Below are positions 10,429-19,576 of a DNA stretch of 42,113 bases, in pieces. The position numbers were made by a program, and so were the translations under genes. The stretch is from Massilia sp. HP4. Lineage in GTDB: Bacteria; Pseudomonadota; Gammaproteobacteria; Burkholderiales; Burkholderiaceae_D. Below the pieces are notes generated by a model that had not been told where the DNA came from, searched no databases, and worked only from the letters and a program-made list of their open reading frames with translations. The DNA lies in NCBI RefSeq assembly GCF_005222695.1, contig NZ_STGG01000008.1, positions 1 through 42,113 on the forward strand, given 5' to 3'. Position 1 is the first letter of the stretch; the number at the start of each line of letters is the position of its first letter.

Positions 10429-12030
10429 ATGACTACCCTGAGCAAACCCGCGCCAATGGGCGCGGTTCCGGGCGCGCCAGCCGATGGCGCAGCGGTGGAC
10501 CTGCGCACCTGGATCGCGGTCGCCGCCGGCATGCTGGGCGCCTTCATGGCGGTGCTCGACATCCAGATCACGAACTCCTCGCTGCGCGACATCCTCGGCA
10601 CCTTGTCGGCCACGCAGGAAGAAGGGTCGTGGATCTCGACCGCCTACCTGTGCGCCGAAATCGTCGTCATTCCGCTGACCGCGCTGTTCACCCGCGCCTT
10701 CGGCGTGCGCAACTACATGATCGGCACCACCGCGCTGTTCCTGGTGTTCTCGACCCTGTGCGGCGCGGCCTGGAGCCTGGACAGCATGATCGTGTTCCGC
10801 ATGCTGCAGGGCTTCACCGGCGGCGCCCTGATCCCGATGGCCCTGACCCTGGTGATGACCCTGCTGCCGCCATCCAAGCGCGCCACCGGCATGGCCATCT
10901 TCGGCCTGACCGCGACCCTGGCGCCGGCCATGGGCCCGACCCTGGGCGGCTACCTGTCGGAACTGTATGGCTGGCCCTCGATCTTCTATATCAACTGGGT
11001 GCCGGGCGTGCTGCTGATCGCCGGCATGGCCTGGGGCCTGAAGCCCGAGAAGGCCGACCTCAAGACCCTGGTGAAAGCCGACTGGCTCGGCATCGCATTG
11101 ATGGCGATGGGCCTGGCCTGCCTGACGATCTTCCTTGAAGAAGGCAATTCGAAGGACTGGTTCGATTCGCGTTTCATCGTGACCTTCGCCGCACTCTCGC
11201 TCACGGGCCTCCTGGGCTGGGTGGCGCTGAGCTTCTCGAAGCCCGAATCGTTCGTCAACCTGCGCCTCTACGGCCAGCGTAACTTTTTGGTCGCGACCAC
11301 GCTGTCGGCGGTGATCGGCATGGGCCTGTACGGTTCCTCCTACCTGCTGCCGCTGTACCTGGGCCAGATCGCCGGCTACACGCCGATGCAGATCGGCGAA
11401 GTGATCGCCTGGGTCGGCCTGCCGCAATTGCTGGTGATGCCGTTCGCGGCCAGGCTGTCGTCGAAGATCGACAACCGCATCCTGTGCAGCTTTGGCCTGT
11501 TCATGTTCGGCATCTCGTGCATCATGAATTCGACCATGGACGCCACCACCGGCTACGACCAGCTGATGTGGACCCAGGTCGTGCGCGCCATCGGCCAGCC
11601 TTTCGTGATGCTGACCCTGTCGAACTTCGCCATGTCAGGCCTGCCGCCGCGCGAGATGGGATCGGCCTCGAGCCTGTTCAACATGACCCGCAACCTGGGC
11701 GGCTCGATCGGCATCGCGCTGCTGGCGACCTCGCTGACCAACCGCGAGCACTTCCACTCGGCGCGCCTGGGCGAAGCCGTGTCGAGCTATGCGCCGGCGA
11801 CCCAGGAACGCCTGGACGCGCTGACCCAAGGCTTCATCGCCAGCGGCATCGACCCCGCCAGCGCCGCCAACCAGGCGCTGGCAGTGGTCGACCGCCTGGT
11901 GCGGCGCGAAGCCTATGTGATGGCCTATAACGACGGCTTCTGGATCATCGGCATGATCCTGCTCGGCTGCATCGCCGCGATCTGGATGGCCGACAAGGTC
12001 AAGTCGCCGGGCGGCTCAGGCGCTCATTGA
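10429..12030 (+). CDS. emrB: EmrB-type MFS multidrug exporter (DHA2 family, 14 TMS)
   Basis: Inner-membrane proton-driven exporter. The 533-residue length and about 14 hydrophobic segments fit the DHA2 family. Family marks include the first-helix stretch MAVLDIQITNSSLRDI, GSWISTAYL, and the helix-5 antiporter motif region LAPAMGPTLGGYLSE. The N-terminal ~25 residues are a polar, Ala/Pro-rich tail. Tightly coupled to emrA (9 nt). The downstream nodT-type gene begins within about 40 nt of its stop, giving a complete EmrA-EmrB-outer-membrane-channel set. Substrate not predictable. Confidence 0.94.
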   Translation: MTTLSKPAPMGAVPGAPADGAAVDLRTWIAVAAGMLGAFMAVLDIQITNSSLRDILGTLSATQEEGSWISTAYLCAEIVVIPLTALFTRAFGVRNYMIGTTALFLVFSTLCGAAWSLDSMIVFRMLQGFTGGALIPMALTLVMTLLPPSKRATGMAIFGLTATLAPAMGPTLGGYLSELYGWPSIFYINWVPGVLLIAGMAWGLKPEKADLKTLVKADWLGIALMAMGLACLTIFLEEGNSKDWFDSRFIVTFAALSLTGLLGWVALSFSKPESFVNLRLYGQRNFLVATTLSAVIGMGLYGSSYLLPLYLGQIAGYTPMQIGEVIAWVGLPQLLVMPFAARLSSKIDNRILCSFGLFMFGISCIMNSTMDATTGYDQLMWTQVVRAIGQPFVMLTLSNFAMSGLPPREMGSASSLFNMTRNLGGSIGIALLATSLTNREHFHSARLGEAVSSYAPATQERLDALTQGFIASGIDPASAANQALAVVDRLVRREAYVMAYNDGFWIIGMILLGCIAAIWMADKVKSPGGSGAH

Positions 12031-12068
12031 TGCGCCCACTGATACTGAATCGAATGAAGAGACCAACC

Positions 12069-13502
12069 ATGTTCAAACCTCTCGCCACCGTTCTCGCGAT
12101 CGGCATGCTGCTCGCCGGCTGCACTACCCTTGGCCCGGATTTCCAGGCGCCGGATGCACCGGCGCAGGCGGCGTTCCGCCATGTCGACGCCGGTGCAGAT
12201 AGCGCCCGGCTGCCGGCCGCCTGGTGGACCGTGTTCCGCGACACAACCCTCGACAGCCTGGAAGCGCGCGCGCTGCGCGACAATCCGGGCGTGCAGGCCG
12301 CGGCCCAGCGCCTGCTGCAGGCGCAAGCCCAACTGGGCGTGGTGCGCGCCGGCCAACTGCCGAGCGTCTCGGTCGGCGCCGGCGTCTCGAATGCGCGCAC
12401 CTCGGCCGAAACCTCGCAGGGCCTGGCCCTGGGCGGCCGTTCGATCGAGGGCAATCACTACAGCGTCGGCGCCTCGCTGTCGTATGAGCTCGACCTGTGG
12501 GGCCGCGTGCGCCGCGTGGTCGAGGCCAGCGATGCGCAGGCGCTGGCGGCGCAGGACGACCGCGACGGCGTGATCCTGCTGCTCTCGAGCCAGGTCGCTT
12601 CGAACTACTGGCAGTTGCGCGGCCTGGATGCCGAGCTGGCGATCCTGCGCGACGCCCTGGCCACGCGGCGCGAGTCGCAAGAGCTGGTCGAGGCCCGCTT
12701 CAACGGCGGCCTGTCGAACGAGCTGGATGTGTCGCGCGCCCGCATCGAGCGCGCCAACGCCGAGGCCGACCTGCACGAGGTGCAGCGCCAGCGCAACCTG
12801 GTCGAACACGCGCTGGCCACGCTGGTGGGCAGCACGCCGAGCGCGCCGCTCCTGGCCGAAGCGCCGGTCGTGCAACTGCCGCAGCCCCCCGCGATTCCCG
12901 TTGGCCTGCCGGCCAGCCTGGTGGGCCAGCGGCCCGACCTGGCGGCCAGCGTGGCCCAGCTGAAGGCCGCCAATGCGCAGGTCGGCGTGGCCGAAGGCGC
13001 CTTCTATCCGGCCATGTCGCTGACCGGGAATGTCGGCTATGCCTCGCAAAGCCTGAACGATTTGACGAGCGGCGGGGCGCGCCAGTTTTCGGCCGGTCCG
13101 CTGGCGCTGTCGCTGCCGGTGTTCGACGGCGGCCACAATCGCGCCAACCTGGCGCTGGCCAAGGCGCGCTACGACGAGGCGGTGGCCAACCACCAGACGA
13201 AACTCCTGGGCGCGCTGCGCGAAGTGGAAGACGCCTTGTCCGACCTGCAGCAGCGCCAGCAACAGGGCGAGGTGCAGGCGCAATCGCAACAGGCCGCGGC
13301 GCGCGCGCTGCTGGTGGCGCAGGCGCGCTACGAGCGCGGCGTGTCGACCTATCTCGACGTGACCGACGCCCAGCGCAGCGCCCTGGGCGCCGACCGCGCG
13401 GCGGCGCAGATCCGCACCCAGCGCCTGCTGGCGACGGTGGCGGTGGCGCGTGCGCTTGGCGGTGGGTGGGAGCAGGGGGAGGCGTTGGCGACGGTGCGAT
13501 AA
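12069..13502 (+). CDS. NodT-family outer-membrane efflux lipoprotein (TolC-like)
   Basis: Outer-membrane channel of the tripartite pump. The product of about 477 residues has a lipoprotein signal peptide ending in LLAGC (Cys18 when started at MFKPLATV), followed by the NodT-type GPDFQAPD and WWTVFRDTTLDSL. Two outer-membrane-efflux repeats follow, with NPGVQAAAQRLLQAQAQLG and RPDLAASVAQLKAANAQVGV at the start of the second helical hairpin. Several in-frame starts exist (12030, 12054, 12069); I prefer 12069 because it gives a compact signal peptide. Third gene of the emr operon, so likely controlled by the same TetR-type regulator. Confidence 0.92.
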   Translation: MFKPLATVLAIGMLLAGCTTLGPDFQAPDAPAQAAFRHVDAGADSARLPAAWWTVFRDTTLDSLEARALRDNPGVQAAAQRLLQAQAQLGVVRAGQLPSVSVGAGVSNARTSAETSQGLALGGRSIEGNHYSVGASLSYELDLWGRVRRVVEASDAQALAAQDDRDGVILLLSSQVASNYWQLRGLDAELAILRDALATRRESQELVEARFNGGLSNELDVSRARIERANAEADLHEVQRQRNLVEHALATLVGSTPSAPLLAEAPVVQLPQPPAIPVGLPASLVGQRPDLAASVAQLKAANAQVGVAEGAFYPAMSLTGNVGYASQSLNDLTSGGARQFSAGPLALSLPVFDGGHNRANLALAKARYDEAVANHQTKLLGALREVEDALSDLQQRQQQGEVQAQSQQAAARALLVAQARYERGVSTYLDVTDAQRSALGADRAAAQIRTQRLLATVAVARALGGGWEQGEALATVR

Positions 13503-13534
13503 TGGTCCGCTTGTCATCCACGACCCGAGAGACC

Positions 13535-15259
13535 ATGAAAAACATCCTCGCACCATTCGTCCTGTGCGCCGCCATCGGCGCCGCTTTCGCTCCGACCGTG
13601 CACGCGCAAACGCCGTCGACGGCCGCCAGCGCCGACCAGCTCCAGGCCATGTCGAAACGCTTCGCGCCGGTCGAGCTGCGCGCCGATGTGTCGCACCTGT
13701 CGAAGGGCGACCGCGCCGCCATCGTCAAGCTGATCGAAGCGGCCAGGATCGTCGACACGCTGCAGCTGCGCCAGCGCTGGGCCCATAACGAAGCGCTCTG
13801 GAACGCGCTCAAGCGAGACACCACGCCGCTGGGCCGCGCGCGCCTGGACGCCTTCTGGCTCAACAAGGGCCCGTGGTCGAACCTGGACAACAATTCTTCG
13901 TTCATGCCGGCCGAGTATGCGGGCATCAGGATCCCGGCGAAGAAGCCCGAAGGCGCCAACTTTTATCCGCAAGGCGCTACCAAGGCGACGCTCGAAAATT
14001 GGATGAACGGCCTGGCGCCGGAGCAGAAGAAGGATGCGCAGTGGTTCTTCACCGTGATCCGCCCTGGCCCGGACGGCAAGCTGCGCACCGTGAAGTATTC
14101 GGACGAATACCGCCCCGAGCTGGAACAGCTGGCCAAGCTGCTGCGCGACGCCGCGGCATCCACCGACAATGCCTCGCTCAAGAAATTCCTGGGCCTGCGC
14201 GCCGATGCTTTCCTCTCCAACGACTACCTGGCCTCGGACTTCGCCTGGATGGATCTCGATTCGCCGGTCGACGTGACCATCGGGCCGTATGAAACCTATA
14301 ACGACGAACTGTTCGGCTACAAGGCGGCCTTCGAGGCCTATGTGAGCATCCGCGATCCGCAAGAGACGGCCAAGCTGGACTTCTTCGGCAAGCACTTGCA
14401 GGAACTCGAGGACAATCTGCCGCTCGACAAGCAGTACCGCAACCCGAAGGTCGGCGCCATCGCGCCGATGGTGGTGGTCAATGAAGTGTATGGCGCCGGC
14501 GACGGCAATATGGGCGTGCAGACCGCGGCCTACAACCTGCCGAACGACGAGCGCGTGATCCGCGAGCGCGGCTCCAAGCGCGTGATGCTCAAGAACGTGC
14601 AGCAGGCGAAATTCACGTCCACGCTGACCCCGATCAGCAAGCAGGTCTTGCGGCCGGCCGATCAGGCTGACCTGGATTTCGATTCTTTCTTCACCCACAT
14701 CCTGGCGCACGAGATCATGCACGGCCTGGGACCGCACCACACGAAGAAGGACGGCAAGGATTCGACCCCGCGCCAGGACCTGAAAGAGACGTATTCGACC
14801 ATCGAGGAAGCCAAGGCCGACGTCACCGGCCTCTGGGCGCTGCAATACATGATGGACAAGGGCCTGCTCAAGGACACGCTGGGGCAGGGCGCCGCGGCCG
14901 AACGCAAGCTGTACAACACCTTCCTGGCCTCGAGCTTCCGTACCCTGCATTTCGGTTTGAGCTCGTCGCATGCGCGCGGCATGGCGATCCAGGTCAACTA
15001 CCTGCTCGACAAGGGCGGCATCAATGCCCACGACGACGGCACCTTCTCGGTCGACTTCAAGAAGATCAAGGGCGCCGTGATCGACCTGGACCGCGAATTC
15101 CTGACCATCGAGGCCACGGGCGACTATGCGCGCGCAAAGGCGATGATGGACAAATACGTGGTCATTCGTCCCGAGGTGCGCAAGGCGCTCGACAAGCTCA
15201 AGGCGGTGCCGAACGATATCCGCCCGGCCTTCGTCACGGCCGACAGCCTGCTCAAATAA
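13535..15259 (+). CDS. Secreted DPP III-like zinc hydrolase (peptidase M49-related)
   Basis: Predicted periplasmic zinc peptidase of 574 residues with a signal peptide (about 1-24, cleavage after VHA). Zinc-site motifs: HEIMHG at 392-397 and, about 30 residues on, EEAKADV at 424-430, which would give the third ligand Glu424. The arrangement and the domain pattern resemble the dipeptidyl-peptidase III clan, but true M49 enzymes have HEXXGH with one residue more between the histidines; here the motif is a plain HEXXH. Proteobacterial proteins of this kind are usually annotated as Zn-dependent hydrolase. Start: GAGAG Shine-Dalgarno 6 nt upstream. It starts 32 nt after the nodT-type gene, so read-through from the efflux operon is possible but the functions look unrelated. 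Substrate unknown. Confidence 0.8.
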   Translation: MKNILAPFVLCAAIGAAFAPTVHAQTPSTAASADQLQAMSKRFAPVELRADVSHLSKGDRAAIVKLIEAARIVDTLQLRQRWAHNEALWNALKRDTTPLGRARLDAFWLNKGPWSNLDNNSSFMPAEYAGIRIPAKKPEGANFYPQGATKATLENWMNGLAPEQKKDAQWFFTVIRPGPDGKLRTVKYSDEYRPELEQLAKLLRDAAASTDNASLKKFLGLRADAFLSNDYLASDFAWMDLDSPVDVTIGPYETYNDELFGYKAAFEAYVSIRDPQETAKLDFFGKHLQELEDNLPLDKQYRNPKVGAIAPMVVVNEVYGAGDGNMGVQTAAYNLPNDERVIRERGSKRVMLKNVQQAKFTSTLTPISKQVLRPADQADLDFDSFFTHILAHEIMHGLGPHHTKKDGKDSTPRQDLKETYSTIEEAKADVTGLWALQYMMDKGLLKDTLGQGAAAERKLYNTFLASSFRTLHFGLSSSHARGMAIQVNYLLDKGGINAHDDGTFSVDFKKIKGAVIDLDREFLTIEATGDYARAKAMMDKYVVIRPEVRKALDKLKAVPNDIRPAFVTADSLLK

Positions 15260-15290
15260 TGGCTGTGCAAGGACAGGGAACGGTAGCGCA

Positions 15291-15317
15291 GGCGCTGTAA
15301 GCACAACCTACAGCGCC
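15291..15317. terminator. Hairpin after the zinc hydrolase gene
   Basis: GGCGCTGTA (15291-15299) and TACAGCGCC (15309-15317) form a perfect 9-bp stem 31 nt after the stop. There is no T-tract, so the terminator assignment is tentative. Confidence 0.35.
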
Positions 15318-15394
15318 ATGCTATATTTGAGTAGTTTCCAATAAGAAATAACTATGGTTTTTCTTTTAACTTACTCGACCGACACCCTGCCTAT

Positions 15395-17017
15395 ATGAAA
15401 ACCAAGAACCTGACCATCGGCGCCCGGCTGGCAATCGGCTATGGCGCCGTTTTTCTATTGATGATCGCCCTGGTCGCGCTGGCCGTCAGCCGCGTGGGGC
15501 GGATCGAGAACGTTCTCAACCATATCAACGAGGTCAACAGCGTCAAGCAGCGCCACGCGATCAATTTCCGCGGCAGTGTGCACGACCGGGCGATCGCCCT
15601 GCGCGACGTGGTGCTGGCGGCCGACGGGGCAGGCGCCGCAGCCCCGCTGGCGCTGATCCGCACGCTGGACGACAACTACGCGCGCTCGGCCGGCCCGCTC
15701 GATGCGCTGTTCAATGATCGCAAGGACATCCTGCCCGAAGAGAAGGACGCGCTGGCCGCGATCAAGGCCCAGGAAAGCCGGACCAAGCCGCTGATCGCGC
15801 GCGTGGTCGAGCTGCATGCCGCCGGCAATGTCCTTGAGGCGAACACGTTGCTGTCGCAAGAGGCCGCGCCGGCTTTCAGCGCCTGGCTGGCCAGCATCAA
15901 CCGCCTGATCGACCTCGAGGAAAAGCTGAGCAACGATGCCGCGCACGAGGCGCGCCGCATGGCCAACGGTTTCTTTGGCTGGATGGCGCTGCTGTGCGCC
16001 GGCGCGATCGCTGCCGGTTCGCTGGCGGCCTGGTATATCAGCCGCGGCCTGCTGCGCCAACTCGGCGGCCAGCCGGACTACGCGGCCTCGATCGCCACCG
16101 CCATCGCCAGCGGCGACCTGGGCGTGGACATCGTCACCCGTCCGGGTGACCGCGCCAGCCTGCTGTTCGCGATGCAGGGCATGCGCGACAGCCTGGTACG
16201 CATCGTGGCGCAAGTGCGCAACGGCACCATGGCGATCGGCACCGTGTCGACCGAGATCGCCGCCGGCAACCGCGACCTGGCCGGCCGTACCGAGCGCCAG
16301 AACGACACCCTGCAAGCCACCGCTGCCTCGGTCGAGCAATTGACCGGCACCGTGCGCCAGAATGCCGACAATGCGCGGCAAGCGAATGCGCTGGCCGAAT
16401 CGGCGTCCGAAGTAGCGCTGCGCGGCGGCAAGGTGGTGGCCGAGGTCGTGCACACCATGGCATCGATCAACGAGTCGTCGAAGAAGATCGTGGACATCAT
16501 CGGCGTGATCGATGGCATCGCCTTCCAGACCAATATCCTGGCACTCAATGCTGCCGTGGAAGCAGCGCGCGCGGGCGAGCAGGGCCGCGGCTTCGCCGTG
16601 GTGGCGACCGAGGTGCGCAACCTGGCCCAGCGCTCGGCGGCGGCGGCCAAGGAAATCAAGGTCTTGATCGGCAGCTCGGTCGAGCGGGTCGACGCCGGTG
16701 CGCGCCTGGTGGACCAGGCCGGCGCGACGATGGACGAGATCGTCAGCGGCGTCAGGCGCGTCACCGACATCATGGGCGAGATCAGCCATGCGAGCGCAGA
16801 GCAGAACGCCGGCATCGAGCAGGTCAATGGCGCGATCGGCCAGATCGACGACGCCACGCGCCAGAACGCGGAACTGGTGCAGCAGGCCAGCCAGGCCGCG
16901 GCTGCGCTGGAAGATGAGGCGGAGAGGCTGGCGCAACTGGTGAGCATTTTCCGTCTCGATGGCGGCGCCGCACCGGCGCTGGCAGGCGGGAAGGCACGGT
17001 CTGCACTGGCCGCTTAA
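15395..17017 (+). CDS. Methyl-accepting chemotaxis protein
   Basis: Inner-membrane chemoreceptor signalling through CheW/CheA. In 540 residues: TM1 (about 11-32), a periplasmic four-helix-bundle sensor (about 33-190), TM2 (about 191-213), HAMP (about 214-265) and a long cytoplasmic coiled-coil with the invariant hairpin tip [19 protein letters not shown] (from residue 389) and [15 protein letters not shown]. It has the Tsr/Tar class length. No NWETF-type CheR-docking pentapeptide is seen at the C terminus, which ends in an Ala-rich tail. No other chemotaxis or flagellar gene lies in the window. The start ATG has a poor Shine-Dalgarno, but the TM1 position supports it. Ligand unknown. Confidence 0.95.
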   Translation: MKTKNLTIGARLAIGYGAVFLLMIALVALAVSRVGRIENVLNHINEVNSVKQRHAINFRGSVHDRAIALRDVVLAADGAGAAAPLALIRTLDDNYARSAGPLDALFNDRKDILPEEKDALAAIKAQESRTKPLIARVVELHAAGNVLEANTLLSQEAAPAFSAWLASINRLIDLEEKLSNDAAHEARRMANGFFGWMALLCAGAIAAGSLAAWYISRGLLRQLGGQPDYAASIATAIASGDLGVDIVTRPGDRASLLFAMQGMRDSLVRIVAQVRNGTMAIGTVSTEIAAGNRDLAGRTERQNDTLQATAASVEQLTGTVRQNADNARQANALAESASEVALRGGKVVAEVVHTMASINESSKKIVDIIGVIDGIAFQTNILALNAAVEAARAGEQGRGFAVVATEVRNLAQRSAAAAKEIKVLIGSSVERVDAGARLVDQAGATMDEIVSGVRRVTDIMGEISHASAEQNAGIEQVNGAIGQIDDATRQNAELVQQASQAAAALEDEAERLAQLVSIFRLDGGAAPALAGGKARSALAA

Positions 17018-17141
17018 GGGATGCAAGGATCGCCGCGGCGGCCCTTGTTTTTTTGAACATACAGAAATATTTTCCTGAAAGCAGTGCTTGATTCGGGGCT
17101 AGAATTTCCAATAGGAATTTCGTTCATCCCGGAGCAGCACC

Positions 17142-17843
17142 ATGTCCAAACCCCTCCTGTTCGCGGCGCTCTGCGTCGCAGCGTCCAGCACACTCCCACT
17201 CCACGCTGCCCAGCTGACGGCGCAGGAATCGCGCTGGCTGCGCGCCGCCGCCCCGGTGCTGGATTACTCGAAGTCGATCGACCTGCCGGTGGATATCATC
17301 GTCCAGCCGCAGGTAGCGGCCGGCGCGGTGCCGCTGGCTATGGGCTTCGCCAATGGACGCTGCAAGCTGGTGCTGTCGATGCGCGGCAATCCAGGGGCCG
17401 AGAAGGTGCTGGAGAATGTCCCCGCTGACGAGCAGGCGCTGCTGATCGAGGCCATGACCGCGCACGAACTGGCCCACTGCTGGCGCTACGCCCAGGGCGA
17501 ATGGCATCTGCTGCCGGCCGGCTTCGTCGAGACGGGCACGCAGACCTCGCACGACCCGGCGCTGCTGGCGGCGGCGAAGGCGATGCGCGATACCCGGCGC
17601 GAGGAAGGCTTTGCCGACCTGGTGGCGCTGGCCTGGATCCAGCGCACCCAGCCCGGCGAGTATGCACGGGTACACGATTGGCTCAGCGGCGTGCGCGCGA
17701 CGGTGGCGGTGCCGAACAGCGGCCACGACACACGCGCCTGGGTAAAGCTGGCCGGCAACGGCAAGCATTTCGACGGCCGCCTGACGCCATTCGAGGCCGC
17801 CGATGCGCTGTGGCGCAAAGGCCTCTTGAGCGCTGACGATTGA
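17142..17843 (+). CDS. Secreted HEXXH protein, putative zinc metallopeptidase
   Basis: A 233-residue exported protein with a signal peptide (about 1-22, cleavage near LHA-AQ). The motif HELAHCW at 108-114 and the downstream REEGFADL with Glu154/Glu155 and Asp159 look like a zincin active site with a gluzincin-type third ligand about 45 residues later. I do not recognise a named family. CGGAG Shine-Dalgarno 6 nt before the ATG. It stands alone between the chemoreceptor and the tandem Cys-repeat genes. It could be a peptidase acting on envelope proteins; the catalytic assignment rests on the motif only. Confidence 0.7.
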   Translation: MSKPLLFAALCVAASSTLPLHAAQLTAQESRWLRAAAPVLDYSKSIDLPVDIIVQPQVAAGAVPLAMGFANGRCKLVLSMRGNPGAEKVLENVPADEQALLIEAMTAHELAHCWRYAQGEWHLLPAGFVETGTQTSHDPALLAAAKAMRDTRREEGFADLVALAWIQRTQPGEYARVHDWLSGVRATVAVPNSGHDTRAWVKLAGNGKHFDGRLTPFEAADALWRKGLLSADD

Positions 17844-17911
17844 GGTAGATCGACGTTCAGCGCTATCGTCCCTATAAGCTTAATTGGTTTTTTAATAAGC
17901 GTTCGGTGCCG

Positions 17912-17945
17912 CACAGAGTGCTCAGCGGTCTCGGCGTTTAATGGT
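17912..17945 (+). promoter_or_regulatory. Promoter-like block, copy 1 of a duplicated element
   Basis: GCACAGA, exactly 17 nt, then CGTTTAATGG, placed 29 nt before the ATG of the 134-aa gene. The same two words at the same spacing recur before its paralog. TTTAAT may serve as -10; GCACAGA is not a sigma70 -35 box, so an alternative sigma factor or an activator site is possible. Confidence 0.5.
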
Positions 17946-17974
17946 CTCACCAATAACCAATAGAGGGACTCAAC

Positions 17975-18379
17975 ATGAAATCGTTCATCGCCACCTTGAT
18001 CGCCACCGCCGCCGTCGCCGCCATCGGCATCGCTCCCGCCGCCGCCCAGACCAATAAAGACGCCCATAAAACGGCGATGGACAAGGCCAAGGCCGATTAC
18101 CGCGTTGCCAAGGACAAGTGCGACGCCATGAGCGGCAACGCCGAAGACATCTGCGAAGACGAGGCCAAGCTGGCCCGTGCGAAAGCCGAACTCGATGCCA
18201 CCACCAAGCACGACAACACTGGCAACAATGTGCGCAAGGCACGCGACAACGTGATCGATGCCGAGTATGAACTGGCCGACGAAAAATGCGACGCGCTGAA
18301 AGGCGATGCCGAAGACAAGTGCGAGGCACAAGCCAAGTCGACCCGCGACGCCGCGCGTGACGCCAACAAGGCCAAGTAA
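17975..18379 (+). CDS. Small periplasmic Cys-motif protein, paralog A
   Basis: A 134-residue exported protein of unknown function. Signal peptide about 1-24 (ending APAAA-Q). The mature part is highly charged and Lys/Ala/Asp-rich, with two related units: KCDAMSGNAEDICEDEAK and KCDALKGDAEDKCEAQAK. Each puts a Cys pair about 11 residues apart on what look like helices, so two intramolecular disulfides are plausible. Strong GAGGGA Shine-Dalgarno. The next gene encodes a longer paralog with the same N-terminal design. Proteins like this are common in Burkholderiales and unnamed. A stress-related envelope role is only a guess. Confidence 0.8.
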   Translation: MKSFIATLIATAAVAAIGIAPAAAQTNKDAHKTAMDKAKADYRVAKDKCDAMSGNAEDICEDEAKLARAKAELDATTKHDNTGNNVRKARDNVIDAEYELADEKCDALKGDAEDKCEAQAKSTRDAARDANKAK

Positions 18380-18434
18380 TCGCTGATTACCCTGCTGCCG
18401 CACCTCACTGCGGCAACGGCAAGTAATGAATATG

Positions 18435-18469
18435 AACGTCGTTTCTGCGAACGCAGGAACGGCGTTTTT
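18435..18469 (+). terminator. Rho-independent terminator between the tandem paralogs
   Basis: A 15-bp stem with two G-U pairs (18435-18449 with 18452-18466) runs into TTTTT at 18465-18469. It separates the two paralogs into independent transcription units. A smaller hairpin (TGCCGCA/TGCGGCA near 18397-18416) precedes it. Confidence 0.75.
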
Positions 18470-18537
18470 GCGTTAATGGCACAAGTGCTCTCTGGCTATG
18501 TCCTATTGTCTGGTTTGTCCGAACAAGGTACGTTGTC

Positions 18538-18571
18538 GCACAGATGCTGAAGGGAGCGGGGCGTTTAATGG
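18538..18571 (+). promoter_or_regulatory. Promoter-like block, copy 2 of a duplicated element
   Basis: GCACAGA, exactly 17 nt, then CGTTTAATGG, 37 nt before the ATG of the BON-domain paralog. The 17-nt spacer differs from that of copy 1, so only the two end blocks are conserved, as expected for recognised promoter elements. Confidence 0.5.
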
Positions 18572-18608
18572 ATGTCATCCTAACAACCGCATGCAAGGGA
18601 ATCCAACC

Positions 18609-19556
18609 ATGAAAACCCTCATCGCTACCTTGATCGCGACCGCCGTGTCGGCCGTCGCCATTGTTCCTGCCAGTGCCGCCCCCGTCGACAAGGACGCCCA
18701 CCGCGCCGCGATGGACAAGGCCGCCGCCAACTACCGCACTGCCAAGACCAAGTGCGACGCCAAGAGCGGCAACGCCGAAGAAGTGTGCGAAGACGAGGCC
18801 AAGCTGGCCCAAGCGCGCGCCGAACTCGATGCCTATACCAAATACGACACCACCGGCGGCAACCTGCGCGATGCACGCGCCAAGGTGGTCCGCGCCGAGC
18901 ACGAGTTGGCCGATACCCAGTGCGACGCTGCCGCGTCCGCCGACAAGGACCGCTGCAAGGCCACGGCCGGTTCGATCCGCGATGCCGCGCTGGCGCGCCT
19001 CGACGACCGCAATATCGACCGTGCGGTCGGCCCCAGCAGTAGCGGCGAACTGGTAAGCCGGATCGACTCCACCAATCCAGAAACGGCAGCCGCCGTCCAG
19101 AAATGCGAACAGATGAGCGGCGATGCGCGCACCGCCTGCGTCGTCGACCAGCGCGGTAACGTTACCACCGCCACCAACGTGGCCGCCGCTACCGGCGCCG
19201 CCGTTTCCGCCAATACCCGCGAGGCAATCGCCACCGTGAAGGAAAAGACCGCTGCCGCCGTCGACCGCACCAAGGAGATGGCCTCGAACGCCGCCCGCAA
19301 GACCGAAAATGCGACCGAGCGCGCCGGCGAACGCACCGCCCGCGCGGCCTCCGATGGCACCATCACCGCCAAGGTAAAGGCTGGCCTGGTATCCGATCCT
19401 GCCCTGAAAGGCATGGAAATCAACGTCGATACCGAAGGCGGCGTCGTCATGCTGAGCGGCTTCGTCGAATCGAAAGCCGAGGCCGACAAGGCCATGCAAG
19501 TGGCCAAGGGCGTGGAAGGCGTGAGCAACGTCAAGAGCGCGATCAAGGTCAAGTAA
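18609..19556 (+). CDS. Periplasmic Cys-motif protein with C-terminal BON domain, paralog B
   Basis: A 315-residue exported protein. Signal peptide about 1-23 (PASA-AP). Residues about 25-130 repeat the design of the preceding protein, including AAMDKAAANYRTAKTKCDA and AEEVCEDEAKLAQARAELDA. A middle Ala/Thr/Lys-rich stretch (about 180-245, with AVDRTKEMASNAARKTENA) looks like an amphipathic helix. Residues about 248-315 are a BON (OsmY-type) domain, ending in GVSNVKSAIKVK. BON domains bind phospholipid surfaces, and OsmY-type proteins respond to envelope or osmotic stress. Strong AAGGGA Shine-Dalgarno. Same promoter block as paralog A, so co-regulation is likely. Confidence 0.87.
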   Translation: MKTLIATLIATAVSAVAIVPASAAPVDKDAHRAAMDKAAANYRTAKTKCDAKSGNAEEVCEDEAKLAQARAELDAYTKYDTTGGNLRDARAKVVRAEHELADTQCDAAASADKDRCKATAGSIRDAALARLDDRNIDRAVGPSSSGELVSRIDSTNPETAAAVQKCEQMSGDARTACVVDQRGNVTTATNVAAATGAAVSANTREAIATVKEKTAAAVDRTKEMASNAARKTENATERAGERTARAASDGTITAKVKAGLVSDPALKGMEINVDTEGGVVMLSGFVESKAEADKAMQVAKGVEGVSNVKSAIKVK

Positions 19557-19576
19557 GTCCTGGCCACACCCTTGCA

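Noticed and set aside
12497..13534. N-terminal extension of the zinc hydrolase frame back to 12497
   Set aside because: This part overlaps the nodT-type gene in another frame and reads as Arg/Gly/Ala-rich shadow sequence; a signal peptide starts at 13535.
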